Under the pieces are notes generated by a model. That model searched no databases. It worked only from the letters and a program-made list of their open reading frames with translations, and was not told where the DNA came from. The position numbers were made by a program, and so were the translations under genes. A stretch of DNA of 64,000 nt from assembly GCA_963732855.1 (NCBI GenBank), contig CAVTBB010000001.1:192336-256335 (forward strand). The letters are read 5' to 3'. How positions within the stretch are numbered: position 1 is the stretch's first letter; each line of letters starts with the position of its first letter. This stretch comes from DASXVU01 sp963732855 (GTDB taxonomy: Archaea > Thermoplasmatota > Thermoplasmata > Methanomassiliicoccales > UBA472). Shown one piece after another: positions 9,030 to 17,842 of the stretch.

Positions 9030-9526
9030 AGGAGAAGATGAGGATGAAATCGCCATGGATCCTTCACTTCGATACCGGCAGCTGCAACGGATGCGACCTT
9101 GAGGTCTGGGCATTGCTGACGCCGAAGTATGATGTGGAGCGGTTCGGTATGCTCAATAAGGCGAACCCCAAGCATGCGGACATCCTGCTGCTCACCGGTC
9201 CCGTCACCAAGAAGACCGAGGACCGACTGATGACACTCTATAACCAAACGCCTGGCCCGAAGGTCGTTGTGGCGTGTGGCAACTGTGCCACGAACGGCGT
9301 GCCTTTCTTTGACTGCTACAACGTCGACGGAGGAGTCGACCGTGTGATCCCGGTCGACGTCTATGTCCCGGGATGCGCATGCCGACCCGAGGCGATAATC
9401 GATGGAGTGGTGTTAGCCATATCAAAGTGGAAGGAGAAGGTGGCAGCGGTGAGTGCCGAGACAGCCGCTCTTGCGAAAGAAGAAGCACCGCCGGAGACCG
9501 ACCCCGCCCCGGAGGCGAAACCATGA
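9020..9526 (+). CDS. echC: Ech-type hydrogenase small subunit C (proximal 4Fe-4S)
   Basis: This NuoB-like small subunit of 168 residues shows all four ligands of the proximal cluster: Cys22 and Cys25 in GSCNGCDLE, Cys89 in ACGNCATNG, and Cys119 in VPGCACRPE. It passes electrons between the NiFe site in EchE and the ferredoxin-like EchF. The last 30 residues are rich in Ala, Glu and Pro and look like an unstructured tail beyond the usual family end; the next subunit has a similar tail. The stop overlaps the echD start as ATGA. Confidence 0.92.
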   Translation: MALKEKMRMKSPWILHFDTGSCNGCDLEVWALLTPKYDVERFGMLNKANPKHADILLLTGPVTKKTEDRLMTLYNQTPGPKVVVACGNCATNGVPFFDCYNVDGGVDRVIPVDVYVPGCACRPEAIIDGVVLAISKWKEKVAAVSAETAALAKEEAPPETDPAPEAKP

Positions 9527-9963
9527 CTGAAGAGAACAAGAGCAAGGAACCGAAGCCGGTCAACGACATCAGGTCCAAGGTCGACCGCATGACCTTCAAA
9601 TTCCCGAAACCGAGGCTGATTTCCATATTTGCCAATGATAACGCAGATGGGACGTTTGAGCTGATCTACGCCTTCCATTATAACAACCAGTATACCGAAA
9701 TCCGTTATCCTGTCAAACTTGAGGACGAGCTGGATAGCCTTTCCTCCCACTACGCCGGTGCGGTCAACATGGAAAGGGAGATCGTGGACATGATGGGGCT
9801 GCATTTCAAAGGTATCGAGGGAGGTCTGCTCTTGACGCCAGGGAAAGGTATCGTGACACCCTTGAGGAAACCGCTCAAGCCGCCAGAGGCACCCCCTGTT
9901 GCGGGGTCGACATCGGAACCGGCCGCGCCGGAGAAAATGGGCATACCGGAGGGGAAACCATGA
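9523..9963 (+). CDS. echD: Ech-type hydrogenase subunit D (NuoC-like)
   Basis: I set the start at the ATG of 9523, which overlaps the echC stop (ATGA); an upstream in-frame ATG at 9373 would sit inside echC. The 146-residue product resembles the small NuoC/EchD subunit: an alpha-beta core with YPVKLEDELDSLSSHY and REIVDMMGLHFKGI, the latter the conserved region that contacts the large subunit. The C-terminal 35 residues are Pro- and Ala-rich. No cofactor motif is expected in this subunit. Divergence is high in the family, so operon position carries much of the assignment. Confidence 0.85.
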   Translation: MTEENKSKEPKPVNDIRSKVDRMTFKFPKPRLISIFANDNADGTFELIYAFHYNNQYTEIRYPVKLEDELDSLSSHYAGAVNMEREIVDMMGLHFKGIEGGLLLTPGKGIVTPLRKPLKPPEAPPVAGSTSEPAAPEKMGIPEGKP

Positions 9964-11042
9964 ACCGGACCAGTGTGATACCGTTCGGACCGCAGCATTC
10001 CAGCTTCCTCGAGCCGATGAACCTTAAACTGGTCATGGAAGAGGAAAAGGTGGTCGGTGCCACCATCAACATCGGATACAACCACCGCGGGATGGAGCAT
10101 GCCATGGCCCAGGATTACAAGCGGACGGTGTTCCTGTGCGAACGCGTCTGCGGCATATGCTCCTACCATCATTCATCGGCATACGTCCAGGCCATGGAGA
10201 ACGCGTACAACGTGAAGGTGAGCGACCGGGCCAATCTGGTCCGCACCATCATGATGGAATGCCAAAGACTGACCTCGCACCTACTGGCCCTGGGACACAC
10301 GGCCGAAGCGTTGGGATACGAGAACCTGTTCATGCAGTTCTTCCGGGAAAGGGAGGACATAATGATGCTGGTGAACCGGGTCTCCGGAAATCGGGTGCAC
10401 TACAGCATGAACGCGATCGGTGGCTTGAGGAAAGATGTTACATATGAGCAGCTGAAGGACATCGAGACGACGATGGACGTAGTGGAGCCGAAGTTCCTCG
10501 AACTGCAGAAGGTCATTCGGACCGACAGCACTTTCCGAAAAAGGACCCGAGGCATAGGAGTGCTGAAGAAATCGGACGCTGAAAGCTATTGCGTTGTGGG
10601 TCCGGTCGGCCGAGGGAGCGGCATGCCGCACGACGTCCGCCTCACCGGTTTCGCCGGATACGGGGTGGATGGGATGAAGTACAAGCCAGTCTACTATGAG
10701 GAGGGGGACGTCTACGCTCGGAACATGGTCCGCATGGACGAGGTGATCCAGTCGGTAGACCTCATCCGACAGTCTTTGAACCTGATACGGGACGAACCGT
10801 TCCTGACCCCGGTCAAGGGACATCCGACCGGGGAAGGAGTGGGCCGGGTCGAGGCGCCGAGGGGCGAACTCTACTACTACCTCAAGGCGAAAGGAGAACT
10901 GAAACTGGACCGGATCAAGCTCAGGACGCCGGCGTTTGTCAACATTCCAGCCGTCGCCGCAATGATCGGCGGGGCGCAACTGGCGGACGTGGCGCTAATC
11001 ACCGTATCGGTCGATCCATGCATATGCTGCACGGATAGGTGA
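9960..11042 (+). CDS. echE: Ech-type NiFe hydrogenase large subunit E
   Basis: This NuoD-like subunit of 360 residues retains both NiFe-binding motifs, so it should be catalytic: RVCGIC with Cys64 and Cys67, and DPCICC with Cys354 and Cys357. The protein stops directly after CTDR, leaving no C-terminal peptide for a maturation protease to remove; to my knowledge this is a known feature of Ech enzymes. It reduces protons to H2 or oxidises H2. The start overlaps the echD stop by four bases. Confidence 0.94.
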   Translation: MNRTSVIPFGPQHSSFLEPMNLKLVMEEEKVVGATINIGYNHRGMEHAMAQDYKRTVFLCERVCGICSYHHSSAYVQAMENAYNVKVSDRANLVRTIMMECQRLTSHLLALGHTAEALGYENLFMQFFREREDIMMLVNRVSGNRVHYSMNAIGGLRKDVTYEQLKDIETTMDVVEPKFLELQKVIRTDSTFRKRTRGIGVLKKSDAESYCVVGPVGRGSGMPHDVRLTGFAGYGVDGMKYKPVYYEEGDVYARNMVRMDEVIQSVDLIRQSLNLIRDEPFLTPVKGHPTGEGVGRVEAPRGELYYYLKAKGELKLDRIKLRTPAFVNIPAVAAMIGGAQLADVALITVSVDPCICCTDR

Positions 11043-11518
11043 TCCAAATGTCCATGCTGAAGAGCACCCTGAAGAACCTGTTTTCACGACCGGTCACAGT
11101 GCTGTATCCCTATGAGAAGGCAGACATCCCGGAGACCAACCGGGGACGGGTCGTCTGGGATCTGCAGAAGTGCATCTGGTGCCGGTTGTGCGAGAAGAAC
11201 TGCCCCACCTTAGCCATTGTGACCGACAAGGAACATAAGACGCAAACGATCGTCCGGGCCCGGTGCATCGCCTGCCGCACCTGCGTGGATGTTTGCCCCA
11301 CCAACACGATAACCATGGAACCGAAGTACTCGGAAGCGGTCTACCTGAGGGAAGTGCACATCTACGGTCTGAACTTGAAGCCTTTCGAGTACAGCGTCGT
11401 TCAGCTCCCGCCCGGCCAAAAAGTGATGCTGAGCAAGAGGCCAGGCGAGCGGGAGGTCAAAGAGGAGACCCAAACTGAGAAGGCGACCGGACCGCCCCCG
11501 AGGTCTGGAACCGCCTAG
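11039..11518 (+). CDS. echF: Ech-type hydrogenase subunit F (2x 4Fe-4S ferredoxin-like)
   Basis: The product carries two classical 4Fe-4S motifs: CIWCRLCEKNCP (Cys45, 48, 51, 55) and CIACRTCVDVCP (Cys76, 79, 82, 86). It is the NuoI-like electron entry subunit that exchanges electrons with soluble ferredoxin. The GTG at 11039 overlaps the echE stop; an ATG at 11048 is an alternative that drops three residues. The last 35 residues are charged and low in complexity. It closes the operon with TAG. Confidence 0.92.
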   Translation: MIQMSMLKSTLKNLFSRPVTVLYPYEKADIPETNRGRVVWDLQKCIWCRLCEKNCPTLAIVTDKEHKTQTIVRARCIACRTCVDVCPTNTITMEPKYSEAVYLREVHIYGLNLKPFEYSVVQLPPGQKVMLSKRPGEREVKEETQTEKATGPPPRSGTA

Positions 11519-11878
11519 GTGTGCGCACGACAACACCTTCACCCCGCCCCACTTCTTCTTCGCCAAGATATTCTGACCTCGTTCGTTGCTCCAACATTCA
11601 ACGAGCTTGTGCTGCTTGTGGTCGTTATGGGCATCCCCACGGTCTTGAAAGTGTTTTTTTTGGGAGGCTAGGATAAAGTCGAGGGAGGACCCTATTTGAT
11701 AACAATCCTGCACTCCAATTATTACCGAAATTCAAATTTGGTTTCGGGGGCTTGATCGAAGAGAAGGGCAGATATCGTCATTGGGCGGCCCCTTGGTTTA
11801 TTTTATGATTACCGCGGTTATAACATTGGCGTGCTTTTCGTGATATCGCAGCTGGTTGTCGCGAAATGAGCCCATCGG
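11519..11878. other. 360-base gap without a recognisable gene
   Basis: This is the convergent space between echF and the phosphoesterase gene. It contains scattered T-rich stretches, including a run of nine T near 11655 that could end the ech transcript. I see no RNA gene or conserved protein fragment. Confidence 0.4.
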
Positions 11879-12607
11879 TCAAAAAGTCCGGATCTGGCCC
11901 AGATCCCGGATGGTCCCCAGTGCGAGCAGACCGATCTCGGTGCAGGCATAGACCTTGGCATCCTCGATATCTGCCTCCTCCAGCACCGGGGACATGGTAT
12001 CCGCCCGCCCTAGATTGGTGAAATCTGTGCCCGCCGCCAATGGCGAGAATGCCGGCAGCACCAATATCTGCTCCTTTTCGAAATGGAGGAAACTGGGCAG
12101 CTTTAAATATGCCCCCACCCGGTCAAAGATGCGTACGGAGGGATGCTCATGCCCGATCACCAAAGGTCGGTGCACACTTTTCGCATGCCCGTGCATGAAC
12201 GATATCCCATCGATCTCGAAACTGTCCGCCACCTCGATCCCGAGCCGGTGCGAGATGTTCGCCAGATAATTATCATGATTCCCTTTTGCGACCTTCACGG
12301 TGGCGCTGTCCCGCAACATTGAGAGTATGTCCCGCACATCCCTCCATTCCTGGTCCAGGTTGCCGGAGAACTCATGCTTCAAGTCCCCCAATATCAGGAT
12401 GGTGTCAGGCTCGTATCGGTCCAATATCCGGATCAGCGATTCCTTCATGGTGGCTGACTGGATCCTTGGGATGTGGATCCCGGTTTGTTCCAATGCCGCT
12501 TCCAGTCCGATATGGAGGTCGGCCATGGCAATGGTCCCCCTTTCCTCCATCCAAAGACAGAGGTCATTGGTGATCTTGACCCCGGGGAATATCTGGAAAC
12601 TGAACAT
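11879..12607 (-). CDS. SbcD-related archaeal metallophosphoesterase
   Basis: The protein shows the calcineurin-like metal-binding series in order: ADLHIG, GDLKHEF, KGNHDN, and HGHAKS followed by IGHEHPS. This matches the archaeal SbcD-related phosphoesterase group, which resembles the nuclease part of Mre11 but is shorter. The start is ambiguous. I chose the ATG at 12607 because AGGAAGGG lies five bases before it and family members begin just ahead of the first metal motif; ATGs at 12643 and 12646 would add about 12 residues. It is divergent from the RNase H-like gene. Nearby nuclease-type genes suggest a DNA-processing role. Confidence 0.8.
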   Translation of the reverse strand: MFSFQIFPGVKITNDLCLWMEERGTIAMADLHIGLEAALEQTGIHIPRIQSATMKESLIRILDRYEPDTILILGDLKHEFSGNLDQEWRDVRDILSMLRDSATVKVAKGNHDNYLANISHRLGIEVADSFEIDGISFMHGHAKSVHRPLVIGHEHPSVRIFDRVGAYLKLPSFLHFEKEQILVLPAFSPLAAGTDFTNLGRADTMSPVLEEADIEDAKVYACTEIGLLALGTIRDLGQIRTF

Positions 12608-12756
12608 CGTGCCCTTCCTGTTCTGGCAGAACAATCGAGCCATCATGACTTGAACCTTTTGAGCCGACCGACGGCACAACTGAGATGAAATCGGGACCTG
12701 CACTTTCGAGGGACCAATCGAAAACGATTTGACTAGGCAGCGCGTCCGCTCGGAGT

Positions 12757-13539
12757 ATGATACGCCGTTCATTTGTGTTCCTGCCAAGCATCGGCAGGGC
12801 GACCGAAAGGCGAATCTGGACCAGGGGGGCGACGACCTGGAACGAGTTCATATCCAGCGATCGCGTCGATGGTTTCTCTAAGAAAAGGAAGGAAGATCTT
12901 GACTCGCGTCTCATCGAAGCCGACGAGTTCCTCAGCGGGGAGCGTACGGAATACTTCTGCGGGCTCCTTCCCTCGACGGAACAATGGAGACTCTTTGACG
13001 AGCTGAGGCGGGGTACGGCATATCTGGACATCGAAACCGACGGTGTCGGGCCGGGGCACGTCGTCACCATGGTGGGCATTCTCCACAAGGGCAAGATGAC
13101 CACCCTGGTCAGGGGCCAGGACCTTAATCAATCCGCAATCAAAGAGGCGCTCGAGGGAGTGAAGATGTTGGTGACCTTCAACGGTAGCTCGTTCGATCTG
13201 CCCATGATCGGCCACGAGTTCCCGTTCAGCGTTCCCCGGGTCCCCCATTATGATCTGCGTCACGTATGCCCGAAGGCGGGATACCATGGGGGGCTGAAAT
13301 CCGTGGAGCAGCAGATCGGCATAGCGAGACCGCAGGAACTTGAGTACGTCACCGGAGAGCAGGCAGTATACCTGTGGCATCTATGGAACAGGAAGGGAAA
13401 TCGGAACGCCCTTAACTTACTGACCCGATACAACACCGAGGATGTGAAGAACCTCGAGCCCCTGGCGGAAATCGTCTACCAGATCATGAAAGAGAAAATG
13501 CTAAGGGACATCAATGCAAACCATGAACGAAGACAATAG
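12757..13539 (+). CDS. RNase H-like exonuclease domain protein (YprB type)
   Basis: The 260-residue protein contains a DEDD-type 3'-5' exonuclease fold. The first acidic motif is YLDIETDGVG, the second lies around FNGSSFDLPMI, and the last in RYNTEDVKNLEPL. The N-terminal 85 residues, basic and rich in Ser and Arg, have no clear domain. The family is called YprB-like RNase H superfamily; activity on DNA or RNA is expected but not assigned for this archaeal group. It overlaps the DHH phosphoesterase gene by 26 bases, so the two are probably made together. It is divergent from another nuclease-like gene. Confidence 0.78.
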   Translation: MIRRSFVFLPSIGRATERRIWTRGATTWNEFISSDRVDGFSKKRKEDLDSRLIEADEFLSGERTEYFCGLLPSTEQWRLFDELRRGTAYLDIETDGVGPGHVVTMVGILHKGKMTTLVRGQDLNQSAIKEALEGVKMLVTFNGSSFDLPMIGHEFPFSVPRVPHYDLRHVCPKAGYHGGLKSVEQQIGIARPQELEYVTGEQAVYLWHLWNRKGNRNALNLLTRYNTEDVKNLEPLAEIVYQIMKEKMLRDINANHERRQ

Positions 13540-14998
13540 AGATCTGGCAGGGTTCGATCACCAGGCCAAGGAGATCGCGGATTTTCTCCTCAGCTGCAAG
13601 AAGGTCACAGTGGTCGGTCATATCGATGCGGATGGGATCACCGCCACCTCCATAGCGTTCAAGTCACTGCAGGACCAGCGAATCGATGTGCATTACAATT
13701 TCATCAAGAAGATCGACGAGAACGAGATAAAGAGGATCAACAAGATCGATTCCGAAGGCGTCCTCCTGGTCGACCTGGGCAGCGGCTACGCATCTAAGCT
13801 AGACCACCCCGGGCTCTGCATCGCAGACCATCACGAGGTTGATCCAGGCGGTCTGCCGCCTGCAAAGAGGAAGAAAGGACAGGTCAGCCTCTTCGATTTC
13901 GACACCGGGAAAAACCGGCACCTTAACCCGCACCTGTTCGGTTTTGACGGCTCAAAGGAGCTGAGTGGAGCCGGCGCATCCTATGCCATTGCCAAGGCCA
14001 TAGATGGAAGGAACAAGAAACTGGCCCATCTGGCGATCGTAGGAGCCTTGGGAGATTTCCAGGACTCCTCAGAGTGCCGACTGATCGGGCTGAACCGCAC
14101 GATTCTGGAAGATGCAGAAGCATTGGGCAGCATCAAGACCTCATTCGATGTCCGATATTTCGGCCGCGAGACCCGCCCGCTGGTGAACTATATTATGTAC
14201 TCATCAGATCCAAAAATTCCCGGTCTTGCCGGACAGAAAGAATGCCTGGCATTCCTCCGAAAGGTGAATATCGAGGACGGATTCAGCCGATGCTGGGCGG
14301 ACCTCAAACTTGAAGAGAAGGATCGGATCGTCACTGCTCTCAAGGAGATATTGAACAGATCGGAACCAGGCTGCGACACCGACTCCCGCCTGATGGGAGA
14401 GGTCTATTCACTTATCCAAGAAGAGAAGAGAACAGTTATGCACGACGCCAAGGAGTTCGCCACATTGCTCAATTCCTGCGGTCGTTACGGGGAGGCCCCG
14501 ACTGGGCTTGAGGTCTGTATCAAAGGACCACACCTAAAGCGAGAAAGGCAGAACGCCCTGATCAACCTCCAGAACCACAAGAGAAACCTGAAAAAGAACA
14601 TTGAGATGGTCAAAGGCAAGAAACCGAAAACGCTCGGTTCGATCCAGTACCTGATGAACGACGAGGACGATTATCTGTTGCAGATCGAGGACACGGTCGT
14701 AGGTATCGTGGCCGGGATGTTGCTCGGTTCCGGGGACATTCCCTGCGACCGCCCGCTGCTCGCTTTCGCGATGAGCGTCGACGATAATAACATCGAGATG
14801 ACCAAGGCATCTGCGAGAGGGACAAAAGAACTGGTCGAGAAAGGCCTGGACCTCTCCTCGGCGATGCGTCGTGCGTCCGAGGCGGTGGGCGGAACGGGTG
14901 GAGGCCACAACATCGCCGCCGGTGCGACCATCCCGCCGGGAAGGGAAAAGGATTTCCTGGCCGAGATCGACCGTATCGTCTCGGCTCAGCTAAGCTGA
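13514..14998 (+). CDS. DHH family phosphoesterase (archaeal RecJ/GAN-like)
   Basis: The 494-residue protein has the DHH-domain motifs VVGHIDADG (residues 34-42), VDLGSG (about 86-91) and IADHHEVD (about 103-110), and a C-terminal DHHA1 nucleic-acid-binding segment with the glycine-rich GGTGGGHNIAAGA. This architecture is that of archaeal RecJ-like nucleases, some of which (GAN) bind the GINS replication complex; others act on RNA ends or short oligonucleotides. Either ATG at 13514 or the one three codons on is possible. It overlaps the RNase H-like gene upstream and the 3' end of the convergent argF by 13 bases. Confidence 0.85.
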   Translation: MQTMNEDNRDLAGFDHQAKEIADFLLSCKKVTVVGHIDADGITATSIAFKSLQDQRIDVHYNFIKKIDENEIKRINKIDSEGVLLVDLGSGYASKLDHPGLCIADHHEVDPGGLPPAKRKKGQVSLFDFDTGKNRHLNPHLFGFDGSKELSGAGASYAIAKAIDGRNKKLAHLAIVGALGDFQDSSECRLIGLNRTILEDAEALGSIKTSFDVRYFGRETRPLVNYIMYSSDPKIPGLAGQKECLAFLRKVNIEDGFSRCWADLKLEEKDRIVTALKEILNRSEPGCDTDSRLMGEVYSLIQEEKRTVMHDAKEFATLLNSCGRYGEAPTGLEVCIKGPHLKRERQNALINLQNHKRNLKKNIEMVKGKKPKTLGSIQYLMNDEDDYLLQIEDTVVGIVAGMLLGSGDIPCDRPLLAFAMSVDDNNIEMTKASARGTKELVEKGLDLSSAMRRASEAVGGTGGGHNIAAGATIPPGREKDFLAEIDRIVSAQLS

Positions 14999-15915
14999 CC
15001 GATCAAGGTCAGAATTATCGCTTTCTGTGCATGCAGGCGGTTCTCCGCCTCGTCGAAGACCACGCTCCGATCACCGTCGATCACCTCGGCGCTGATCTCC
15101 ATCCCACGATGGGCTGGCATGCAGTGGAGGACGATCGAATCATCCTTTGAGAGCGAGACCAGATCGGAATTGATCTGATATGGTTTGAAAACCCGTTGCC
15201 TCTGCGCCGCCTCATCCTCTTCGCCCATGGACACCCAGACATCGGTGTACAGCACGTCGGAGTCCTTGGCGGCGACCTTTGGGTCCTCCACCACGGCCAT
15301 CGAGCAGCGGTTCTTCTTTGCGATTTCCTTGGCTTTCTTCGTGATGTCAGGGTTCGGTTGGTATCCCTTTGGACACCCGGCAACGAAATCCATGCCGGTC
15401 AAGGCGGCCCCGAGCATGAGCGAGTTGCAGACATTGTTGCCGTCTCCGACGTATGACATCTTAAGGCCACTCAGTTTCCCCTTGTGCTCCTTGATGGTCT
15501 GTAGATCGGCAGATATTTGGCATGGATGCTCCAGGTCATCAAGGGCATTGATCACCGGAACGGTGGAGTTCTTGGCCAGCTCCATCATGATCTCATGCTT
15601 GAAAGCGCGGTACATGATCACATCGACATAACGGCTCAGTACCTTTGCCGTGTCCGCCACAGTCTCACCCCGGCCGATCTGCATGTCCTTCGGGCTGAGG
15701 AATATGGAATGTCCCCCAAGCTGGGTCATCCCAACCTCGAACGAGACCCGGGTGCGCGTGCTCGCCTTCTCGAATATCATTGCCATTGACTTGTTCTTGA
15801 GGGGCTCGGCGTTGCGATACTTCCCTTTCTTGAGCTGCGCTGCCAATTCAAGTACGTCCTCCAGGTCGTCCTTGAGGTCCAGCATCGAGATGACGTTGCG
15901 TTTCTTAACCACCAT
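14986..15915 (-). CDS. argF: ornithine carbamoyltransferase
   Basis: This 309-residue enzyme joins carbamoyl phosphate and ornithine to citrulline in arginine synthesis. The carbamoyl-phosphate site STRTR is at residues 52-56, HPCQ at 130-133 and the ornithine-side loop HCMPAHR at 264-270; these, with the length, fit OTCase rather than aspartate carbamoyltransferase. GAAGGT precedes the start ATG at usual spacing, and a TTTTAAGAA element lies about 65 bases upstream on the coding strand. It stands alone, with no other arginine gene in the window. Confidence 0.95.
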   Translation of the reverse strand: MVVKKRNVISMLDLKDDLEDVLELAAQLKKGKYRNAEPLKNKSMAMIFEKASTRTRVSFEVGMTQLGGHSIFLSPKDMQIGRGETVADTAKVLSRYVDVIMYRAFKHEIMMELAKNSTVPVINALDDLEHPCQISADLQTIKEHKGKLSGLKMSYVGDGNNVCNSLMLGAALTGMDFVAGCPKGYQPNPDITKKAKEIAKKNRCSMAVVEDPKVAAKDSDVLYTDVWVSMGEEDEAAQRQRVFKPYQINSDLVSLSKDDSIVLHCMPAHRGMEISAEVIDGDRSVVFDEAENRLHAQKAIILTLIGQLS

Positions 15916-16068
15916 TGGTATTACCTTCGAATCATCATGGCCAAGGATTGGCCGGAAGTAGTGTCATTGACAGGAAATTCTTAAAAGGACTGACACCAGG
16001 GAGACAGAAGTCGGACTTTGTGTCCATATAGCAACTAATGATCGTTTTTCAGCCTTTGGACGGGAATC

Positions 16069-16908
16069 TCAGAACTTGATAGCCCATCCATTGGGCAAGA
16101 ACGAGAACAGGAAGAAGTTCAAGGCACCGTGGATAAGAGCTACGAACACCAGGCTACGGGTCTTCCAGAACAGGACCGCTAGCACCAGACCGACAAAGAA
16201 CACGAACAGAAGGTATGGAACGCTCGTATAACCGGAGTGCATGATGGAGAAGGTAAACGCAGAGGTGAGCACCGCAGGGTACACTCCCCAATGTTTCTCC
16301 ATCCTTGACTGGAGGAATCCTCTGAAGACCAGTTCCTCGCCGAATCCGACGAACATGACCATCACGATGGCGAGAGCGATCAGGTTGAACAATCCCAGAT
16401 CGGGTATGAGCGGGTTTGGACCGAGCACGATGTATTCCATGTTCGCAAGGACCAGGCCGATGACGATGCCGGCGGGAATGTAGAGGTTCTTCCATTGAGG
16501 CCTCTGCTCCATCCCCCCACCGTTCAAGAATGCCCAGAGATTGTGGGCCCTTTCCGACAGCGCTATCTTTAGACTTGCCTTGCCAGTCGATTCTCTGGCG
16601 ATCGAAGGGGCGGCCAATCTCCACAGGATGTAGGCGGAAAGAATTATTGAGCCGTAAACGAACGGCATCCAGTACAGAGTGATGTTGAAGAATATCGGCA
16701 TTCCGATGTTGAGGACCCGGAGCAATGATATCAGCATGATCGCCTGGAACACGTCCGAATAACGTTCAATGAAAATGGCCAACAGGACGCAGACGAAAAT
16801 GTTGAGCAGGTGCAAGGATAATGTTGAGGAGGTATCCTTCAAGAAGAAGAATGACTCAGCTACGACGATCAATGCGAATGGGAGCAACACCGCCGCCTTG
16901 TCACGCAT
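16069..16908 (-). CDS. CPBP family intramembrane metalloprotease
   Basis: The 279-residue protein has about eight hydrophobic segments and the CPBP (Abi/CAAX protease-like) motifs: Glu191-Glu192 with Arg196 in GEELVFRGF, His224 in IMHSGY, and His260 in LIHGALNFF. In characterised relatives such as Rce1 these residues form the intramembrane active site. No prenylated substrate is suggested by the surroundings. The gene is monocistronic and convergent with nothing close; 110 bases separate it from argF. Confidence 0.85.
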   Translation of the reverse strand: MRDKAAVLLPFALIVVAESFFFLKDTSSTLSLHLLNIFVCVLLAIFIERYSDVFQAIMLISLLRVLNIGMPIFFNITLYWMPFVYGSIILSAYILWRLAAPSIARESTGKASLKIALSERAHNLWAFLNGGGMEQRPQWKNLYIPAGIVIGLVLANMEYIVLGPNPLIPDLGLFNLIALAIVMVMFVGFGEELVFRGFLQSRMEKHWGVYPAVLTSAFTFSIMHSGYTSVPYLLFVFFVGLVLAVLFWKTRSLVFVALIHGALNFFLFSFLPNGWAIKF

Positions 16909-16952
16909 CGACTGGGAATTCTGATTGCGTTATTAAACCGTTCGCTTCACTT

Positions 16953-16962
16953 GATATAAAAT
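16953..16962 (+). promoter_or_regulatory. TATA-like element upstream of candidate RNA
   Basis: GATATAAAAT would set a transcription start near 16985, shortly before the long hairpin at 16993-17075. It could also serve a longer leader of the ArsR-type gene. Confidence 0.35.
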
Positions 16963-16984
16963 CTGGATGAAAAAAGGGAAGAAA

Positions 16985-17105
16985 AGGGAAGAGGTTTCGA
17001 ATTGCGCGTGCTCGGTCAAGCGCTTATCTCGGAGCCATGTAAATGGAAGATAGTACTTGGTTCGAGCACGAGACCGTGACCGATTTCTTATTCTTTATCA
17101 TGTTT
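16985..17105 (+). ncRNA. candidate structured RNA with GNRA-capped compound hairpin
   Basis: By eye the strand folds into one extended hairpin. The helices are 17007-17014 with 17063-17070 (8 bp), 17016-17020 with 17056-17060 (5 bp including one G-U), 17024-17029 with 17048-17053 (6 bp including one G-U), and 17035-17038 with 17043-17046 (4 bp), closed by a GUAA tetraloop. A basal 16993-16997 with 17071-17075 pairing extends it. A TATA-like element lies about 30 bases before 16985, and a T-rich stretch (17080-17105) could terminate it. I do not recognise the family. It may be a free RNA or a leader element of the ArsR-type gene starting about 90 bases later. Confidence 0.45.
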
Positions 17106-17163
17106 TCACCGTATCCTACGATTGTTATCGTTCTAATTTCATTTTAGCGGTAATAATAGTAAG

Positions 17164-17173
17164 TATTTAATCA
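17164..17173 (+). promoter_or_regulatory. TATA box of the ArsR-type regulator gene
   Basis: TATTTAATCA is centred about 26 bases before the TTG at 17193, predicting a leaderless mRNA. The alternative ATG at 17220 would have a 27-base leader without a Shine-Dalgarno. Confidence 0.45.
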
Positions 17174-17192
17174 TTATGGCTCCGTTACAACG

Positions 17193-17795
17193 TTGAAAAT
17201 CGATTTGAGCGGATTCACCATGAAGGACATAGGAGTCGAACAGATCAAAGTACTCTCAGACCCTAACCGACTGGCCATCCTCTCGCTCCTTACGATGAAG
17301 GAGATGACGACCTCACATGTGTCGGAACTTCTTGGTCTGAGCATACAGAATGCCCAGTACCACATAAAGAAACTCCTGGAGGCAGACCTCATCGCCCAGA
17401 CCAGGACCGGTATGGTGGGCAACCTGGTGGAGAAATATTACCGTTCGCAGTTCGAGCCCGGCATGGTGAGCGATGTGACTGACAAGGAGACTGTCGACAT
17501 TTCGGAACGGCTCAACCTGGTCTTCGCGGCGATGGGCGCGATCAAGGGCATTCTGAACCATGGCATCACCACCCTTGACGAGAAGAGGGAATCCTATTTT
17601 GTAAAGGTAGGGGAGAGGCCGCGTTATCCCTTCGGTGTCAACTATATCATCCTCCCCATCAATGAAAAGTCCACAAAGGAGGCGGACCAGCTGATGATCG
17701 AGCTAGACCAGAAGATGAAAGAGCTTTCGGACAAGCATGATCAGGGATCGAAGGCAAAATTCGCCGTGGTCTACGCCGTATTCCCTTATGAATGA
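17193..17795 (+). CDS. ArsR-type winged-helix transcriptional regulator
   Basis: The N-terminal 80 residues form an ArsR-like helix-turn-helix: VLSDPNRLAILSLL, then TTSHVSELLGLS and NAQYHIKKLLEADLI as recognition region. The remaining 115 residues, including YPFGVNYIILPINEK, are an unassigned sensor or dimer domain with no metal-binding CxC pattern, so metal sensing is not indicated. The start is TTG at 17193 or ATG at 17220; promoter position favours the former slightly. It precedes tRNA-His on the same strand. Its targets are not deducible. Confidence 0.82.
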   Translation: MKIDLSGFTMKDIGVEQIKVLSDPNRLAILSLLTMKEMTTSHVSELLGLSIQNAQYHIKKLLEADLIAQTRTGMVGNLVEKYYRSQFEPGMVSDVTDKETVDISERLNLVFAAMGAIKGILNHGITTLDEKRESYFVKVGERPRYPFGVNYIILPINEKSTKEADQLMIELDQKMKELSDKHDQGSKAKFAVVYAVFPYE

Positions 17796-17803
17796 GACAC
17801 GCA

Positions 17804-17813
17804 ACATTTATTA
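17804..17813 (+). promoter_or_regulatory. TATA box of tRNA-His
   Basis: ACATTTATTA lies about 35 bases before the tRNA, fitting its own promoter with a short 5' leader removed by RNase P. Confidence 0.5.
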
Positions 17814-17842
17814 ATTGAAACGCGTTCCACAACTCCCAGCAC

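Noticed and set aside
6268..11518. Fpo/complex I operon
   Set aside because: Only six subunits, with intact NiFe-binding cysteines in the NuoD-like subunit; that is an Ech hydrogenase, not Fpo.
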